Part shown: positions 18,252-26,668 of the stretch, in pieces
Position numbering within the stretch: position 1 is the stretch's first letter
Layout: each line of letters starts with the position of its first letter
Assembly (NCBI GenBank): GCA_026394265.1
Contig: JAPKYO010000007.1
Span: 14,472 to 78,471, forward strand
Direction of reading: 5' to 3'
Origin: Candidatus Bathyarchaeota archaeon
GTDB lineage: Archaea > Thermoproteota > Bathyarchaeia > TCS64
DNA length: 64,000 bases
The notes under the pieces: model-generated
Seen by the model: only the letters and a program-made list of their open reading frames with translations
The model's database searches: none
Told to the model about the DNA's origin: nothing
Made by a program: the position numbers and the translations under genes

Positions 18252-19394
18252 TTATGCCCTCTTTGCGAGTTGGACGGCTTTCTGCGCCGCCTCCTCCATC
18301 GCGTCGTTCGTCTCTATGCCCGCGTCGTGGAGGAGTCTCTTTCCCTCCTCCTCGTTCGTGCCCATCATCCTGACGACTATGGGCTTGTTGTCGCCGAGCT
18401 TCTTACGGGCCTCGATTATGCCCTTGGCAGTGTCGTCGCAGCGGGTGATGCCGCCGAGGACGTTTACGAAGAGCGCCTTGACGCGGTTGTCCCTGAGGAC
18501 GAACTCGACGGCCTTACCGATGCGGTCCGGGCTTGCGCCGCCGCCGAGGTCGAGGAAGTTCCCCGCGTGGCCACCGTAGAGCATCACCGTGTCAAGCGTT
18601 GCCATCGTGAGGCCCGCACCGTTGCCGATGATGCCTATGTCGCCGTTAAGCTCGACGTAGGTCAGGTCCATGGCGCGCGCCTCCATCTCGCGGGGCGTAA
18701 GCTCCCCCTCGAAGCTCTCGAGGTACTTCGCCTCGAGCTCCTTGTGCCTGTAGAGGGCGTTGTTGTCCACGTTGAGGCGCGCGTCGGCGGCGATGAAGCC
18801 GTCAGTGGTCTCGACGAGCGGGTTGATCTCGGTGAACTCGGCGTCCATCTCGTACGCCACCTTGTAGAGCCTCATGAGTATGTCGCCGAGTTGCTGCATC
18901 TTCTTGCCGCCGTAGCCGAGGCGCTTAGCGACGCCGTTTGCGTTGTAGCTCCTGAAGCCCCTTAGTGGGTCGATGTTGTGTCTGACAATCTTCTCGGGTG
19001 TCTTTGCGGCGACCTCCTCGATGTTCATGCCGCCCTCTCTCGAGGCTAGGATGGTGTAGCAGCGGGATGCCCTGTCTACGATGACTCCGAGGTAGACCTC
19101 GTGCTGTATGGTGAGCCTCTCCTCGACGAGGACCTTGCGGACTGTGAGATCCTTGATCTTCATGCCGAGTATCTGCTTGGCGACCTCGAGCGCTTGCGCG
19201 GGCGTGTCGGCGGGCTTTATGCCGCCAACCTTTCCCCTGCCGCCGACGCCCACCTGGGCCTTGACGACGATTGGCTTGGCAATCTTCGCCGCCGCATCTC
19301 TGGCCTCCTCGGGGGTCGATGCCACGGCGCTAGCCCCTAGGGGGACGCCGTAGCGTCTGAAGACCTCCTTGGCCTCGTACTCTAGTAACTTCAA
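18252..19394 (-). CDS. sucC: Succinyl-CoA synthetase beta subunit
   Basis: 380 residues with an N-terminal ATP-grasp domain (EYEAKEVFRRYGVP, VKAQVGVGGRGK, ETTDGFIAADARL) and a C-terminal flavodoxin-like domain (NVLGGITRCD). It binds nucleotide and succinate. The TTG start at 19394 is preceded by GGGTGATC, a good ribosome site, and by a TATA element (AATAATTATC, 19436-19446 on this strand). First gene of the sucCD operon. Confidence 0.97.
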   Translation of the reverse strand: MKLLEYEAKEVFRRYGVPLGASAVASTPEEARDAAAKIAKPIVVKAQVGVGGRGKVGGIKPADTPAQALEVAKQILGMKIKDLTVRKVLVEERLTIQHEVYLGVIVDRASRCYTILASREGGMNIEEVAAKTPEKIVRHNIDPLRGFRSYNANGVAKRLGYGGKKMQQLGDILMRLYKVAYEMDAEFTEINPLVETTDGFIAADARLNVDNNALYRHKELEAKYLESFEGELTPREMEARAMDLTYVELNGDIGIIGNGAGLTMATLDTVMLYGGHAGNFLDLGGGASPDRIGKAVEFVLRDNRVKALFVNVLGGITRCDDTAKGIIEARKKLGDNKPIVVRMMGTNEEEGKRLLHDAGIETNDAMEEAAQKAVQLAKRA

Positions 19395-19435
19395 CAGATC
19401 ACCCTATCGATGGTGGAGAATATTCCGAGCCGGAT

Positions 19436-19446
19436 AGATAATTATT
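19436..19446 (-). promoter_or_regulatory. TATA box of sucCD
   Basis: On the minus strand this reads AATAATTATCT, about 45 bases upstream of the sucC start and compatible with a short leader carrying the GGGTGATC ribosome site. Archaeal TATA elements are normally 25 bases before transcription start. Inference from sequence and spacing. Confidence 0.6.
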
Positions 19447-19483
19447 CTGGGTGGGCACAGCCACAGAATCGAAACTGGGCGCG

Positions 19484-19520
19484 TTTTTTTAATTTTTTCC
19501 GGGTCTTTTTTGGATTTTTT
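19484..19520. other. Four T/A-tracts between divergent promoters
   Basis: Four runs of 6-7 T on the plus strand, about one DNA turn apart, sit between the divergent sucCD and hppA promoters. Nothing ends transcription here on the plus strand, so a terminator is unlikely. Phased A-tracts can bend DNA; that role is inferred only. Confidence 0.45.
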
Positions 19521-19536
19521 ACACAATTCCATAGGC

Positions 19537-19547
19537 AAAATTAATAA
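19537..19547 (+). promoter_or_regulatory. TATA box of the pyrophosphatase gene
   Basis: AAAATTAATAA, the strongest TATA-like element upstream of hppA. It predicts transcription start near 19570. This leaves either a leaderless GTG start at 19575 or a leader of about 130 bases before the ATG at 19701. Confidence 0.55.
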
Positions 19548-19700
19548 CCGATGAGCGCGGTCTCTGGCGGTTAGGTGAGGAGTTGGCTACGGTCCCAACC
19601 CAATATTTACAGAGCGATCTCGTCGGCGCGGTTTCACCTTCGCCTTCTGCATCACGATGTCGCGTGGGCGTGGCCCTCTCCACTCAGATGTGATGAATGG

Positions 19701-22103
19701 ATGGAATCGATCCTATTTACCTCTGGTATCAGCCTATTCGAACAAATTGCCCTGATAGTCGTCGTTCTGACGGGAATCGCTGCCCTGTGCTACGCCTGGA
19801 TCTTGGCTAAGAGGGTCCTCAGGGAGGATCCTGGGACGCCGAAGATGCAGGAGGTGTCAAACGCAATCCGGGAGGGGGCCGTGGCATACCTCAACAAGCA
19901 GATGTCGGTTGTCATACCCATCGCTATCATTCTCGCCTTCGCCCTTTTCCTCACGGCGTATCTGGCCGGTTCGCCTTGGGACATCTCCATCGGGCGAGGC
20001 GTAGCCCTACTAGTGGGTGCTGGTTGCTCGCTCGCCATCGGGCAGATCGGTCTCCGATACATCGGGACACGCGCCAACGTACGCGTCGCGCAGCAGGCTC
20101 GGATAGGCTCCTTTAAGGACGCCCTCAGGGTGGCGTACCACGCGGGGACGATCGCCGGGATGCTCGCCGACGGCCTGGGTCTGCTTGGTGGCACGATTAT
20201 TTTCCTCCTCTATGGCCGCCACGCCCCCGAGGTCCTCCTCGGCTTCGGCTTCGGTGGCACCATCCTCGCCATGTTCATGCGTGTCGGCGGTGGCATCTAC
20301 ACGAAGGCCGCCGACGTTGGCGCAGACCTCGTCGGAAAGGTCGAGGCGGGCATCCCCGAGGATGACCCGAGGAACGCGGCGTCCATCGCCGACCTCGTCG
20401 GTGACAACGTCGGGGACTTCAGCGGCATGGCTGAGGACGTCTTCGAGTCATACGAGGTCACCATCGTCTCCGCCATGATACTCGGCTTGGCCGTGATGCA
20501 GGTCGACCCCGCGCACAGCCTGAAGTGGATCGTCTTCCCCCTGCTGGTTCGCGCCATAGGTGTCTTCAGCTCCATAATCGGAACCTACGCGGTCGCCCTC
20601 TGGCCGGTGAAGGAGGACGCCTTCCGCGCCATGGACATAAGCTACGACCTATCCTCAGTCATCTCGATAGTGTCCTTCTTCCTGCTCTCATGGTTCTACG
20701 CACAGGACCTCAGGCTCTTCTCCGCTACCGCGACTGGTATCCTACTCGCCATCGCGTTCAACAAGTACACTGGCGCCTTCACGGAGCGGGGCACCGCCGC
20801 GGTGAACGACATAGTTAACTCGGCGAAGTCTGGGCCCGCCCTCGTCATCCTCAGCGGCTTGGCGATGGGCTACGAGAGCACCGTCTGGGCCCTCCTCATC
20901 ATAGTCGTGTCCATAATACTGTCCATATCCATCTACTCCTTCACCTTCCCCGCGGCGATGATCACCACGACGCTGGTGTTGACCGGCGTCGTGGCGCTTG
21001 TCATCGGCTACATCCTAGCGAAGCGCTCCAAGAAGATCGAGTTGGGCGTCTTCGGGGCCGTCGCCGTCGTTGTGCTCGGCATCATATTCACAAGCTTCAA
21101 GGCCCCGGACACCAGCGCGGTCCTCTTCATCACCTACTCCATCGCGCTCAGCGGCATCGGCATGCTCTCCCACACAGGAAACAACCTCGCCATGGACGCC
21201 TTCGGCCCCATCTCGGATAACGCAGGCGGCATCGCCGAGATGTGCAAGGAGGAGTTCGACAGCGAGGAGGGTCAGAGGACCCTCTCCGAGCTCGACGCGA
21301 CCGGGAACACGACCAAGGCGATCACCAAGGGGATCGCCATCGCCTCCGCCGTCATCGCGGCGGTCAGCCTATTCGGTTCATACATTGAGACGCTCCAGCA
21401 ATCTGGGGGCGCCCCCATCATCTTGGACATCGCGGATCCGCGCGTCTTCATAGGCATCCTGCTCGGCGGGGCGCTGCCCTTCCTGTTCAGCTCCGTGCTC
21501 CTACGCGCCGTCCAGAGGGCAGCCTCCCTCATAGTCGAGGAGGTGCGTAAGCAGTTCCACATACCCGGCGTGATGGAGGGAACCGTCAAGCCCGACTACG
21601 GCGCCGTAGTAACCATCTGCACACAGGCAGCACAGAGCGAGCTGATCAGCGTCGCCCTGCTGGCCGTCCTGATGCCCATAGTCGTCGGTCTCCTCATCGG
21701 CGACCTCGCACTCGGCGGATTCCTCGCGGGGATAATCGTGACCGGCCAGCTCCTCGCCGTCTTCATGGCGAACGCGGGAGGCGCTTGGGACAACGCCAAG
21801 AAGCAGATCGAGGGGGAGCCCAGCGACGTGGCGAAGAACACGGGCAAGCGCTCCGAGAGGCACAAGGCGAGCGTCATCGGCGACACGGTCGGCGACCCAC
21901 TGAAGGACACCGCGGGTCCCGCCCTCAACCCGATGATCAAGGTCGTCAACCTCGTCTCCCTGCTCATCGCCCCGCTCCTGCTCGTCGTCTCCCGTGGAAA
22001 CGCAAACATGCAGCTGTTCGGCTACGCTGTCGGCTTCATCCTCCTCGGGGTGATCGCCTACGCGGTCCTCAGGAGCAAGAGGGCGAACCCCCACCAACTA
22101 TAG
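19701..22103 (+). CDS. hppA: Membrane-bound proton-translocating pyrophosphatase
   Basis: About 800 residues and some 15-16 membrane helices. It couples PPi hydrolysis to ion pumping. The substrate motif DVGADLVGKVE with the following Asp-rich DDPRN and GDNVGD is intact. The subclass position reads GNTTKA: lysine here marks K+-independent, H+-pumping enzymes, whereas K+-dependent (including Na+-pumping) forms have alanine. The frame extends to GTG 19575, but the added 42 residues are not membrane-like, so ATG 19701 (MESILFTSG) is preferred. It recovers PPi energy and probably supports the proton gradient. Confidence 0.96.
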   Translation: MESILFTSGISLFEQIALIVVVLTGIAALCYAWILAKRVLREDPGTPKMQEVSNAIREGAVAYLNKQMSVVIPIAIILAFALFLTAYLAGSPWDISIGRGVALLVGAGCSLAIGQIGLRYIGTRANVRVAQQARIGSFKDALRVAYHAGTIAGMLADGLGLLGGTIIFLLYGRHAPEVLLGFGFGGTILAMFMRVGGGIYTKAADVGADLVGKVEAGIPEDDPRNAASIADLVGDNVGDFSGMAEDVFESYEVTIVSAMILGLAVMQVDPAHSLKWIVFPLLVRAIGVFSSIIGTYAVALWPVKEDAFRAMDISYDLSSVISIVSFFLLSWFYAQDLRLFSATATGILLAIAFNKYTGAFTERGTAAVNDIVNSAKSGPALVILSGLAMGYESTVWALLIIVVSIILSISIYSFTFPAAMITTTLVLTGVVALVIGYILAKRSKKIELGVFGAVAVVVLGIIFTSFKAPDTSAVLFITYSIALSGIGMLSHTGNNLAMDAFGPISDNAGGIAEMCKEEFDSEEGQRTLSELDATGNTTKAITKGIAIASAVIAAVSLFGSYIETLQQSGGAPIILDIADPRVFIGILLGGALPFLFSSVLLRAVQRAASLIVEEVRKQFHIPGVMEGTVKPDYGAVVTICTQAAQSELISVALLAVLMPIVVGLLIGDLALGGFLAGIIVTGQLLAVFMANAGGAWDNAKKQIEGEPSDVAKNTGKRSERHKASVIGDTVGDPLKDTAGPALNPMIKVVNLVSLLIAPLLLVVSRGNANMQLFGYAVGFILLGVIAYAVLRSKRANPHQL

Positions 22104-22254
22104 GGTTAGGCCAAGGGCGGAGGTCCGCCTCTGGTCTCTTTTCAACCCGACTCAACTGACTTTTGAAAGATGTCTTCTCTTTTGATGCACGCGGATTTTA
22201 ACCCCTTACCGAAACGAATCAACGTTAAATCTGAATCACACACACCTATCAGCC

Positions 22255-23553
22255 ATGTCCAAGGACTCAATCAAGCGGAAGGTCGTTGACGCGATCGACG
22301 TGCGCGCTGACGAGATAATCGAGATCGGCGAGACGATCTGGAAAAAGCCCGAGCTCGGCTTCAAGGAGTGGAAGACCGCCGAGCTCACCGAGAAGAAGTA
22401 CGCGGAAATGGGCTGGACATACGAGGGGAAGATAGGGATCACTGGCTCTAAGGCGTACCTGAAGAAGAAGGGCAAGGGACCCGTTGTGGGCGTCATCGGT
22501 GAGCTCGACGCCATTCGTGTCCCCGACCACCCCGAGTGCGACCCAATCACCGGCGCAGCCCACAGCTGCGGCCACAACGCACAGATGGCCGCCATGCTCG
22601 GAGCCGGCTTCGGCCTCAACGACGTCATGGGTGAACTCGACGGCAACGTCGCCCTACTAACCGTCCCCGCCGAGGAGTACCTCGAGATCGACTACCGGAA
22701 TAACCTCAGGGAGAAGAAGCAGCTCGAGTTCTTCGGTGGCAAGCAGGAGTTCATACGCCTCGGATACATGAAGGACATTGACATCAGCATCGGCAGCCAC
22801 ACGGACAGCGAGATCAAGGAGAAGCTGAGCGTCGGCGGCAGCAATAACGGCTTCGTGGGCAAGATGGTCCACTACATCGGGCAGGAGGCACACGCGGGCG
22901 GCTCGCCACACAAGGGGATAAACGCCCTGAACGCGGCGATGCTCGGCCTAATGGCAATCCACGCCCAGCGCGAGACATTCAAGGACGAGGACACCATCCG
23001 CGTCCACCCAATAATCACGAAGGGGGGCGAGATAGTGAACAACGTCCCCGCCGACGTCCGTATGGAGAGCTACGTCAGGGGCAAGACCGTCGAGGCGATC
23101 AAGGACGCCAACGTCAAGGTGAACAGGGCGCTGCGCGCTGGCGCCATGGCGGTCGGCGCTGAGGTCGAGATAGACGACCACCCTGGCTACATGCCCTACA
23201 TCAAGGACGCCGCCCTCGACGCGGTCCTCAAGGCGAACGCCTCCGCCCTCGTGGGGGATGAGCAGATCAAGGTCAAGGGGCACAGCACGGGCTCCACGGA
23301 CCTAGGCGACTTCAGCTGCATAATGCCCACCACAAGCATCGGCATGGGCGGATGCACCGGCGCGGGCCACAGCCGCCACTTCAAGATAGTCGACAAGGAG
23401 ACCGCATACATCCTCCCCGCCAAGGTCATGGCCCTCACCTGCGTCGACCTCCTATACGACAAGGCGAAGCTCGCCAAGGAGATCACCAAGGGCTTCAAGC
23501 CCACCATACCCCCGGGCGACTACGAGGGCTTCATGAAGAGCCTCGTCGCCTAA
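22255..23553 (+). CDS. M20-family amidohydrolase/peptidase
   Basis: 432-residue zinc amidohydrolase of the M20 aminoacylase / aminobenzoyl-glutamate-hydrolase type. Metal and catalytic sites are visible: GELDAIR, HSCGHNAQMA and the general-base pair in VPAEEY; a dimerisation lid domain occupies about residues 190-310 (QEAHAGGSPHKGINALNA). A late GHSRHF gives the last metal His. Family members remove acyl groups from amino acids or small peptides; the substrate here is unknown. It is monocistronic, with its own upstream region and ATG start. Confidence 0.9.
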   Translation: MSKDSIKRKVVDAIDVRADEIIEIGETIWKKPELGFKEWKTAELTEKKYAEMGWTYEGKIGITGSKAYLKKKGKGPVVGVIGELDAIRVPDHPECDPITGAAHSCGHNAQMAAMLGAGFGLNDVMGELDGNVALLTVPAEEYLEIDYRNNLREKKQLEFFGGKQEFIRLGYMKDIDISIGSHTDSEIKEKLSVGGSNNGFVGKMVHYIGQEAHAGGSPHKGINALNAAMLGLMAIHAQRETFKDEDTIRVHPIITKGGEIVNNVPADVRMESYVRGKTVEAIKDANVKVNRALRAGAMAVGAEVEIDDHPGYMPYIKDAALDAVLKANASALVGDEQIKVKGHSTGSTDLGDFSCIMPTTSIGMGGCTGAGHSRHFKIVDKETAYILPAKVMALTCVDLLYDKAKLAKEITKGFKPTIPPGDYEGFMKSLVA

Positions 23554-23601
23554 ACCATTTATCCGTGGTTCCCCTCCTCCCCTTTGGGGCGCTTCTGCTT
23601 G

Positions 23602-24426
23602 ATGGAGTACCGTGAGATCGCTAAGGGCGTCAGCATACCGATCCTCGGCCTTGGGACGTGGGGGATGGGTGGCAGGGAGGCTCCCGACAAGGCCAGGGAC
23701 AGCGAGACAGTCACCGCCATAAGGATGGGCGTCGAACTCGGCCTGACCCACCTAGACACCGCCGAGTACTACGGCGCCGGGCACGCGGAGGAGCTAGTCG
23801 GCGAGGCCATCGAGGGCATGGACCGGGGCAAGCTCTTCATCACCTCCAAGGTATGGCATAACCACCTACAAAGAGACGACCTCCTACGCTCAATGAAGGC
23901 GAGCCTGAAGCGCCTCGGCGTCGACAACGTCGACCTCTACCTCGTCCACTGGCCCAACCCCGACGTGCCCCTTAGGGAGACGATGGGTGCCATGGATGAG
24001 TGCGTCAAGGAAGGCTACACAAAGTACATCGGCGTCAGTAACTTCAGCGCCCAGCTCATGGAGGAGGCCCAGACCTGCCTCAAGGAGACGCGCCTCATCG
24101 CAAATCAGGTCCAGTACAGCCTACTCGACCAGAAGCCCCGCATGGAGCTGCTCCCCGCCTGCAGGAAGATGGGCATCAGCCTCATCGCATACCGCCCGCT
24201 GGAGCGCGGTGCAATACTACAGACATCAAACCCGGTGATGGACGAGATCGCGGAGGCCCACGGCAAGACGCGTGTCCAGGTCGCCCTCAACTGGCTCATA
24301 GCGCAGGACGGCGTCTTCACCATCCCGAAGTCGACGAACCCCGTCCACCTCATGGAGTTCATGGGCGCCCTTGGGTGGCGCCTAAACCCCGAGGAGTGGG
24401 CGCGTCTCGCCGAAGCCTACAGGTGA
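23602..24426 (+). CDS. Aldo/keto reductase
   Basis: 274-residue NADPH-type (beta/alpha)8 reductase. The catalytic tetrad is complete: Asp and Tyr in LDTAEYYGAGHAEEL, Lys in ITSKVWH, His in YLVHWPN. Nucleotide contacts appear as IPKSTNP near the end. The frame opens at TTG 23584, but ATG 23602 begins the conserved MEYREI segment; a TATA-like CCATTTATCC is about 45 bases upstream. Substrate unknown. Confidence 0.93.
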   Translation: MEYREIAKGVSIPILGLGTWGMGGREAPDKARDSETVTAIRMGVELGLTHLDTAEYYGAGHAEELVGEAIEGMDRGKLFITSKVWHNHLQRDDLLRSMKASLKRLGVDNVDLYLVHWPNPDVPLRETMGAMDECVKEGYTKYIGVSNFSAQLMEEAQTCLKETRLIANQVQYSLLDQKPRMELLPACRKMGISLIAYRPLERGAILQTSNPVMDEIAEAHGKTRVQVALNWLIAQDGVFTIPKSTNPVHLMEFMGALGWRLNPEEWARLAEAYR

Positions 24427-24475
24427 ATCGGCGACGAGCATACCCTCGGAGAAGGCAGCACTCACCGCGTGGCTC

Positions 24476-25336
24476 ATGGATGAGGGCACGAGGCTCGGAT
24501 TCCACGCCGAGGCCAACTACTCCAGCCCCGAGGACAACGCAGTCGCCGAGGCCGCGTGGTTACTGAACCCCCGCCAGAAACCCGTCTTCACGTTTACCAT
24601 CGAGGAGGCGGACCCCATGAGGCTGGCGGCATCAGCCCTACAGTGGGTGGGGTCATCAACCGAACCCAAGTCATGGGTGCACACCTGCATCCTCCCAAGC
24701 GGATCAGCCGACCTCCTATCTTCGTTTCTCCTTCCAAAGAGCGTCATAGTATACGATGGGCGGAGTCTAGCCGTTCTCAGCCATGATCTCGAAGAGCACG
24801 TGGCCCGGATGGTTCGGCTTCTCCGACTCTACACAGACGACGAACCCGGGGGAAGCATCCCCGAGACAGTGAAGCGGCTCTCACGCCTCACCGCCGAGTG
24901 GCCAAAAGGCATGTGGAGCTCACGGCTTAGCCTCAAGGCACAAACAGCATTCACCGATGAGGGCCTGTACATATTTGCAGCGGAGGGCTTGGAGGACGAT
25001 GAAGCCGATGTGCCCGTGTTGAAGCCGAGCAGGAAGGTCGTGCCCATGGAGCTAACGGGTGGCGGCACCTCCTTCGAGGGCGCCCTGATGCGCCTCACCG
25101 AGGCACGGGGTGGAGACCTCACATTCTCGACGGAGCACAGGAACTACCCCTTCATCTTCCGCCTCTCAGCCCGTGAAAGCGGCGGCGACTCCACTCTCGA
25201 CCTCTGGTTCGACGTGGATAAGTCGAACATCCCTCAGGCGCTGAGGTTCCGGGAGCTGGTTGAGGGCGTGGTGTCCTCGAAGGCTGCCCTCTTGGCGGGT
25301 TCCTCGGGTGAGGTGGCTAGGTTGACCCTGAGCTAG
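24476..25336 (+). CDS. Uncharacterised protein
   Basis: 286 residues, no family recognised. The composition is soluble and acidic, with no signal peptide or membrane segment. The coding frame looks real upstream of the ATG as well (SIPSEKAALTAWLMDEG), back into the end of the aldo/keto reductase gene, but no ATG/GTG/TTG occurs between 24425 and 24476, so the start is uncertain. Weakly suggestive motifs: YDGRSLAVLSHDLEEH in the middle and FVDV-type strands near the end. It converges on the MFS gene with a 4-base overlap. Confidence 0.65.
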   Translation: MDEGTRLGFHAEANYSSPEDNAVAEAAWLLNPRQKPVFTFTIEEADPMRLAASALQWVGSSTEPKSWVHTCILPSGSADLLSSFLLPKSVIVYDGRSLAVLSHDLEEHVARMVRLLRLYTDDEPGGSIPETVKRLSRLTAEWPKGMWSSRLSLKAQTAFTDEGLYIFAAEGLEDDEADVPVLKPSRKVVPMELTGGGTSFEGALMRLTEARGGDLTFSTEHRNYPFIFRLSARESGGDSTLDLWFDVDKSNIPQALRFRELVEGVVSSKAALLAGSSGEVARLTLS

Positions 25337-26613
25337 ATCGGCTCCTCATCAACCGTGCGTAGCGGCTTGAAGTGCCACTCGAAGAGGCTCGCGGCGCCGA
25401 AGAGGGCCATGCTGCTGAGGAGGAACGTCACGGAGTACCCGAAGAAGAAGCTGATGTTGCCGCTGAGGAAGCTGCCGAGGAACATGGCTACGCTGCCTAT
25501 GGCGCTGTAGATGCCGAGTGTCCCCCCCTGCCCCTGCTTCGGCAGGAACCTGTAGAGGAGCGCGTTCATCCCGATCGTGATGTTCGTGTACGCCATCCCG
25601 ATGAGCAGGTAGAGGAGGAGCGTCACGTAGAGCACGTCGTGGCCGAAGAAGTAGAGGCTCTCGATAGCGGCGAAGAGGAACGCAATGGCGCGCAGCGACA
25701 GGAACTCCACCACCATACCTGGGTCCCCCTTCTTGCTGAAGCCGCTGAACCTCTGGGTACTCGCGAGGCCGTTGATGCACGTGATGAAGATGTTGAGGCC
25801 GGTGATCTCGAGGTAGGTGAGGTTGTTTGCCTTGAGGAAGGGCGTGTAGCTGGTGAAGAAGAGGTTGGCTCCGAGGAAGAAGAGGGCGTTAGTCACCATG
25901 ATGAGTGGGATGTCCCTCGTCATCGCGCCGCGTGCATCCTTGATGAGCCCCCTGACGTCATCCACCTTTGGGGTTTTGAGGAGCAGCACGGGGAGGTGGG
26001 TGAGGCGCGCGATGAGTGCGTCCGCGTTGAAGGCGATCGCCTGCCTCTCCGTCGCCGCCTTGGAGTCCTTCACGAGGATCAGGGAGAGGGCGAGCAGGAT
26101 GGTGCTGAAACCCACGGGGAGGATGGCCACCGCGGTCAGGGGCAGTGAGGTGAGGACTATGAACCCGAGGGCGTTCCCCGCGAGGCTCCCGTAGATCATG
26201 TACTTGAAGCTCAGCGCGCTCCCCTCACCGAGGTTCTCCTTCGACACCGTATCCATCAGGAGGAGGCTGAAGACCGTCGGGCTCAGGCTGCTGAAGAAGC
26301 TGTAGATGGCGTAGAAGCCGATCATGAGGTTGACGTCGACGCTCATCGCGATGAGGCTCAGCGTCAGCAGCTGCCCGACGGCGCTCAGGGCGAGAAGTGG
26401 CCTGCGTTTCCCGATGTAGTCGGCGAGCCTCCCCCCTATGAAGGCGGATGGGATGAGCACGATGTTATAAGCCGACGCGGCGAGTCCGATGCTTATCACG
26501 CTGCCCCCAAGGTCGAGGATACGCAGAGTGACGTATGTCCCGATGCAGCTCTGTATCGCGTAGAAGGGTATTATGGCGAAAAGCCAGCGAGGCTTCAGAA
26601 ACTTCTCCGCCAA
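25333..26613 (-). CDS. Major facilitator superfamily transporter
   Basis: 426 residues with about 12 membrane segments. The MFS loop motif between helices 2 and 3 is GGRLADYIGKRRP. Substrate not predictable. The start is TTG 26613; a TATA-like GATTAAC lies about 35 bases upstream. It is divergent from the CLC gene. It is not closely similar to the tandem MFS set at the window's end. Confidence 0.88.
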   Translation of the reverse strand: MAEKFLKPRWLFAIIPFYAIQSCIGTYVTLRILDLGGSVISIGLAASAYNIVLIPSAFIGGRLADYIGKRRPLLALSAVGQLLTLSLIAMSVDVNLMIGFYAIYSFFSSLSPTVFSLLLMDTVSKENLGEGSALSFKYMIYGSLAGNALGFIVLTSLPLTAVAILPVGFSTILLALSLILVKDSKAATERQAIAFNADALIARLTHLPVLLLKTPKVDDVRGLIKDARGAMTRDIPLIMVTNALFFLGANLFFTSYTPFLKANNLTYLEITGLNIFITCINGLASTQRFSGFSKKGDPGMVVEFLSLRAIAFLFAAIESLYFFGHDVLYVTLLLYLLIGMAYTNITIGMNALLYRFLPKQGQGGTLGIYSAIGSVAMFLGSFLSGNISFFFGYSVTFLLSSMALFGAASLFEWHFKPLRTVDEEPI

Positions 26614-26668
26614 GTTTTAATCTACCCCTACTCAGATACCTGCGTTAATCTCACAGGATTAATAAGGG

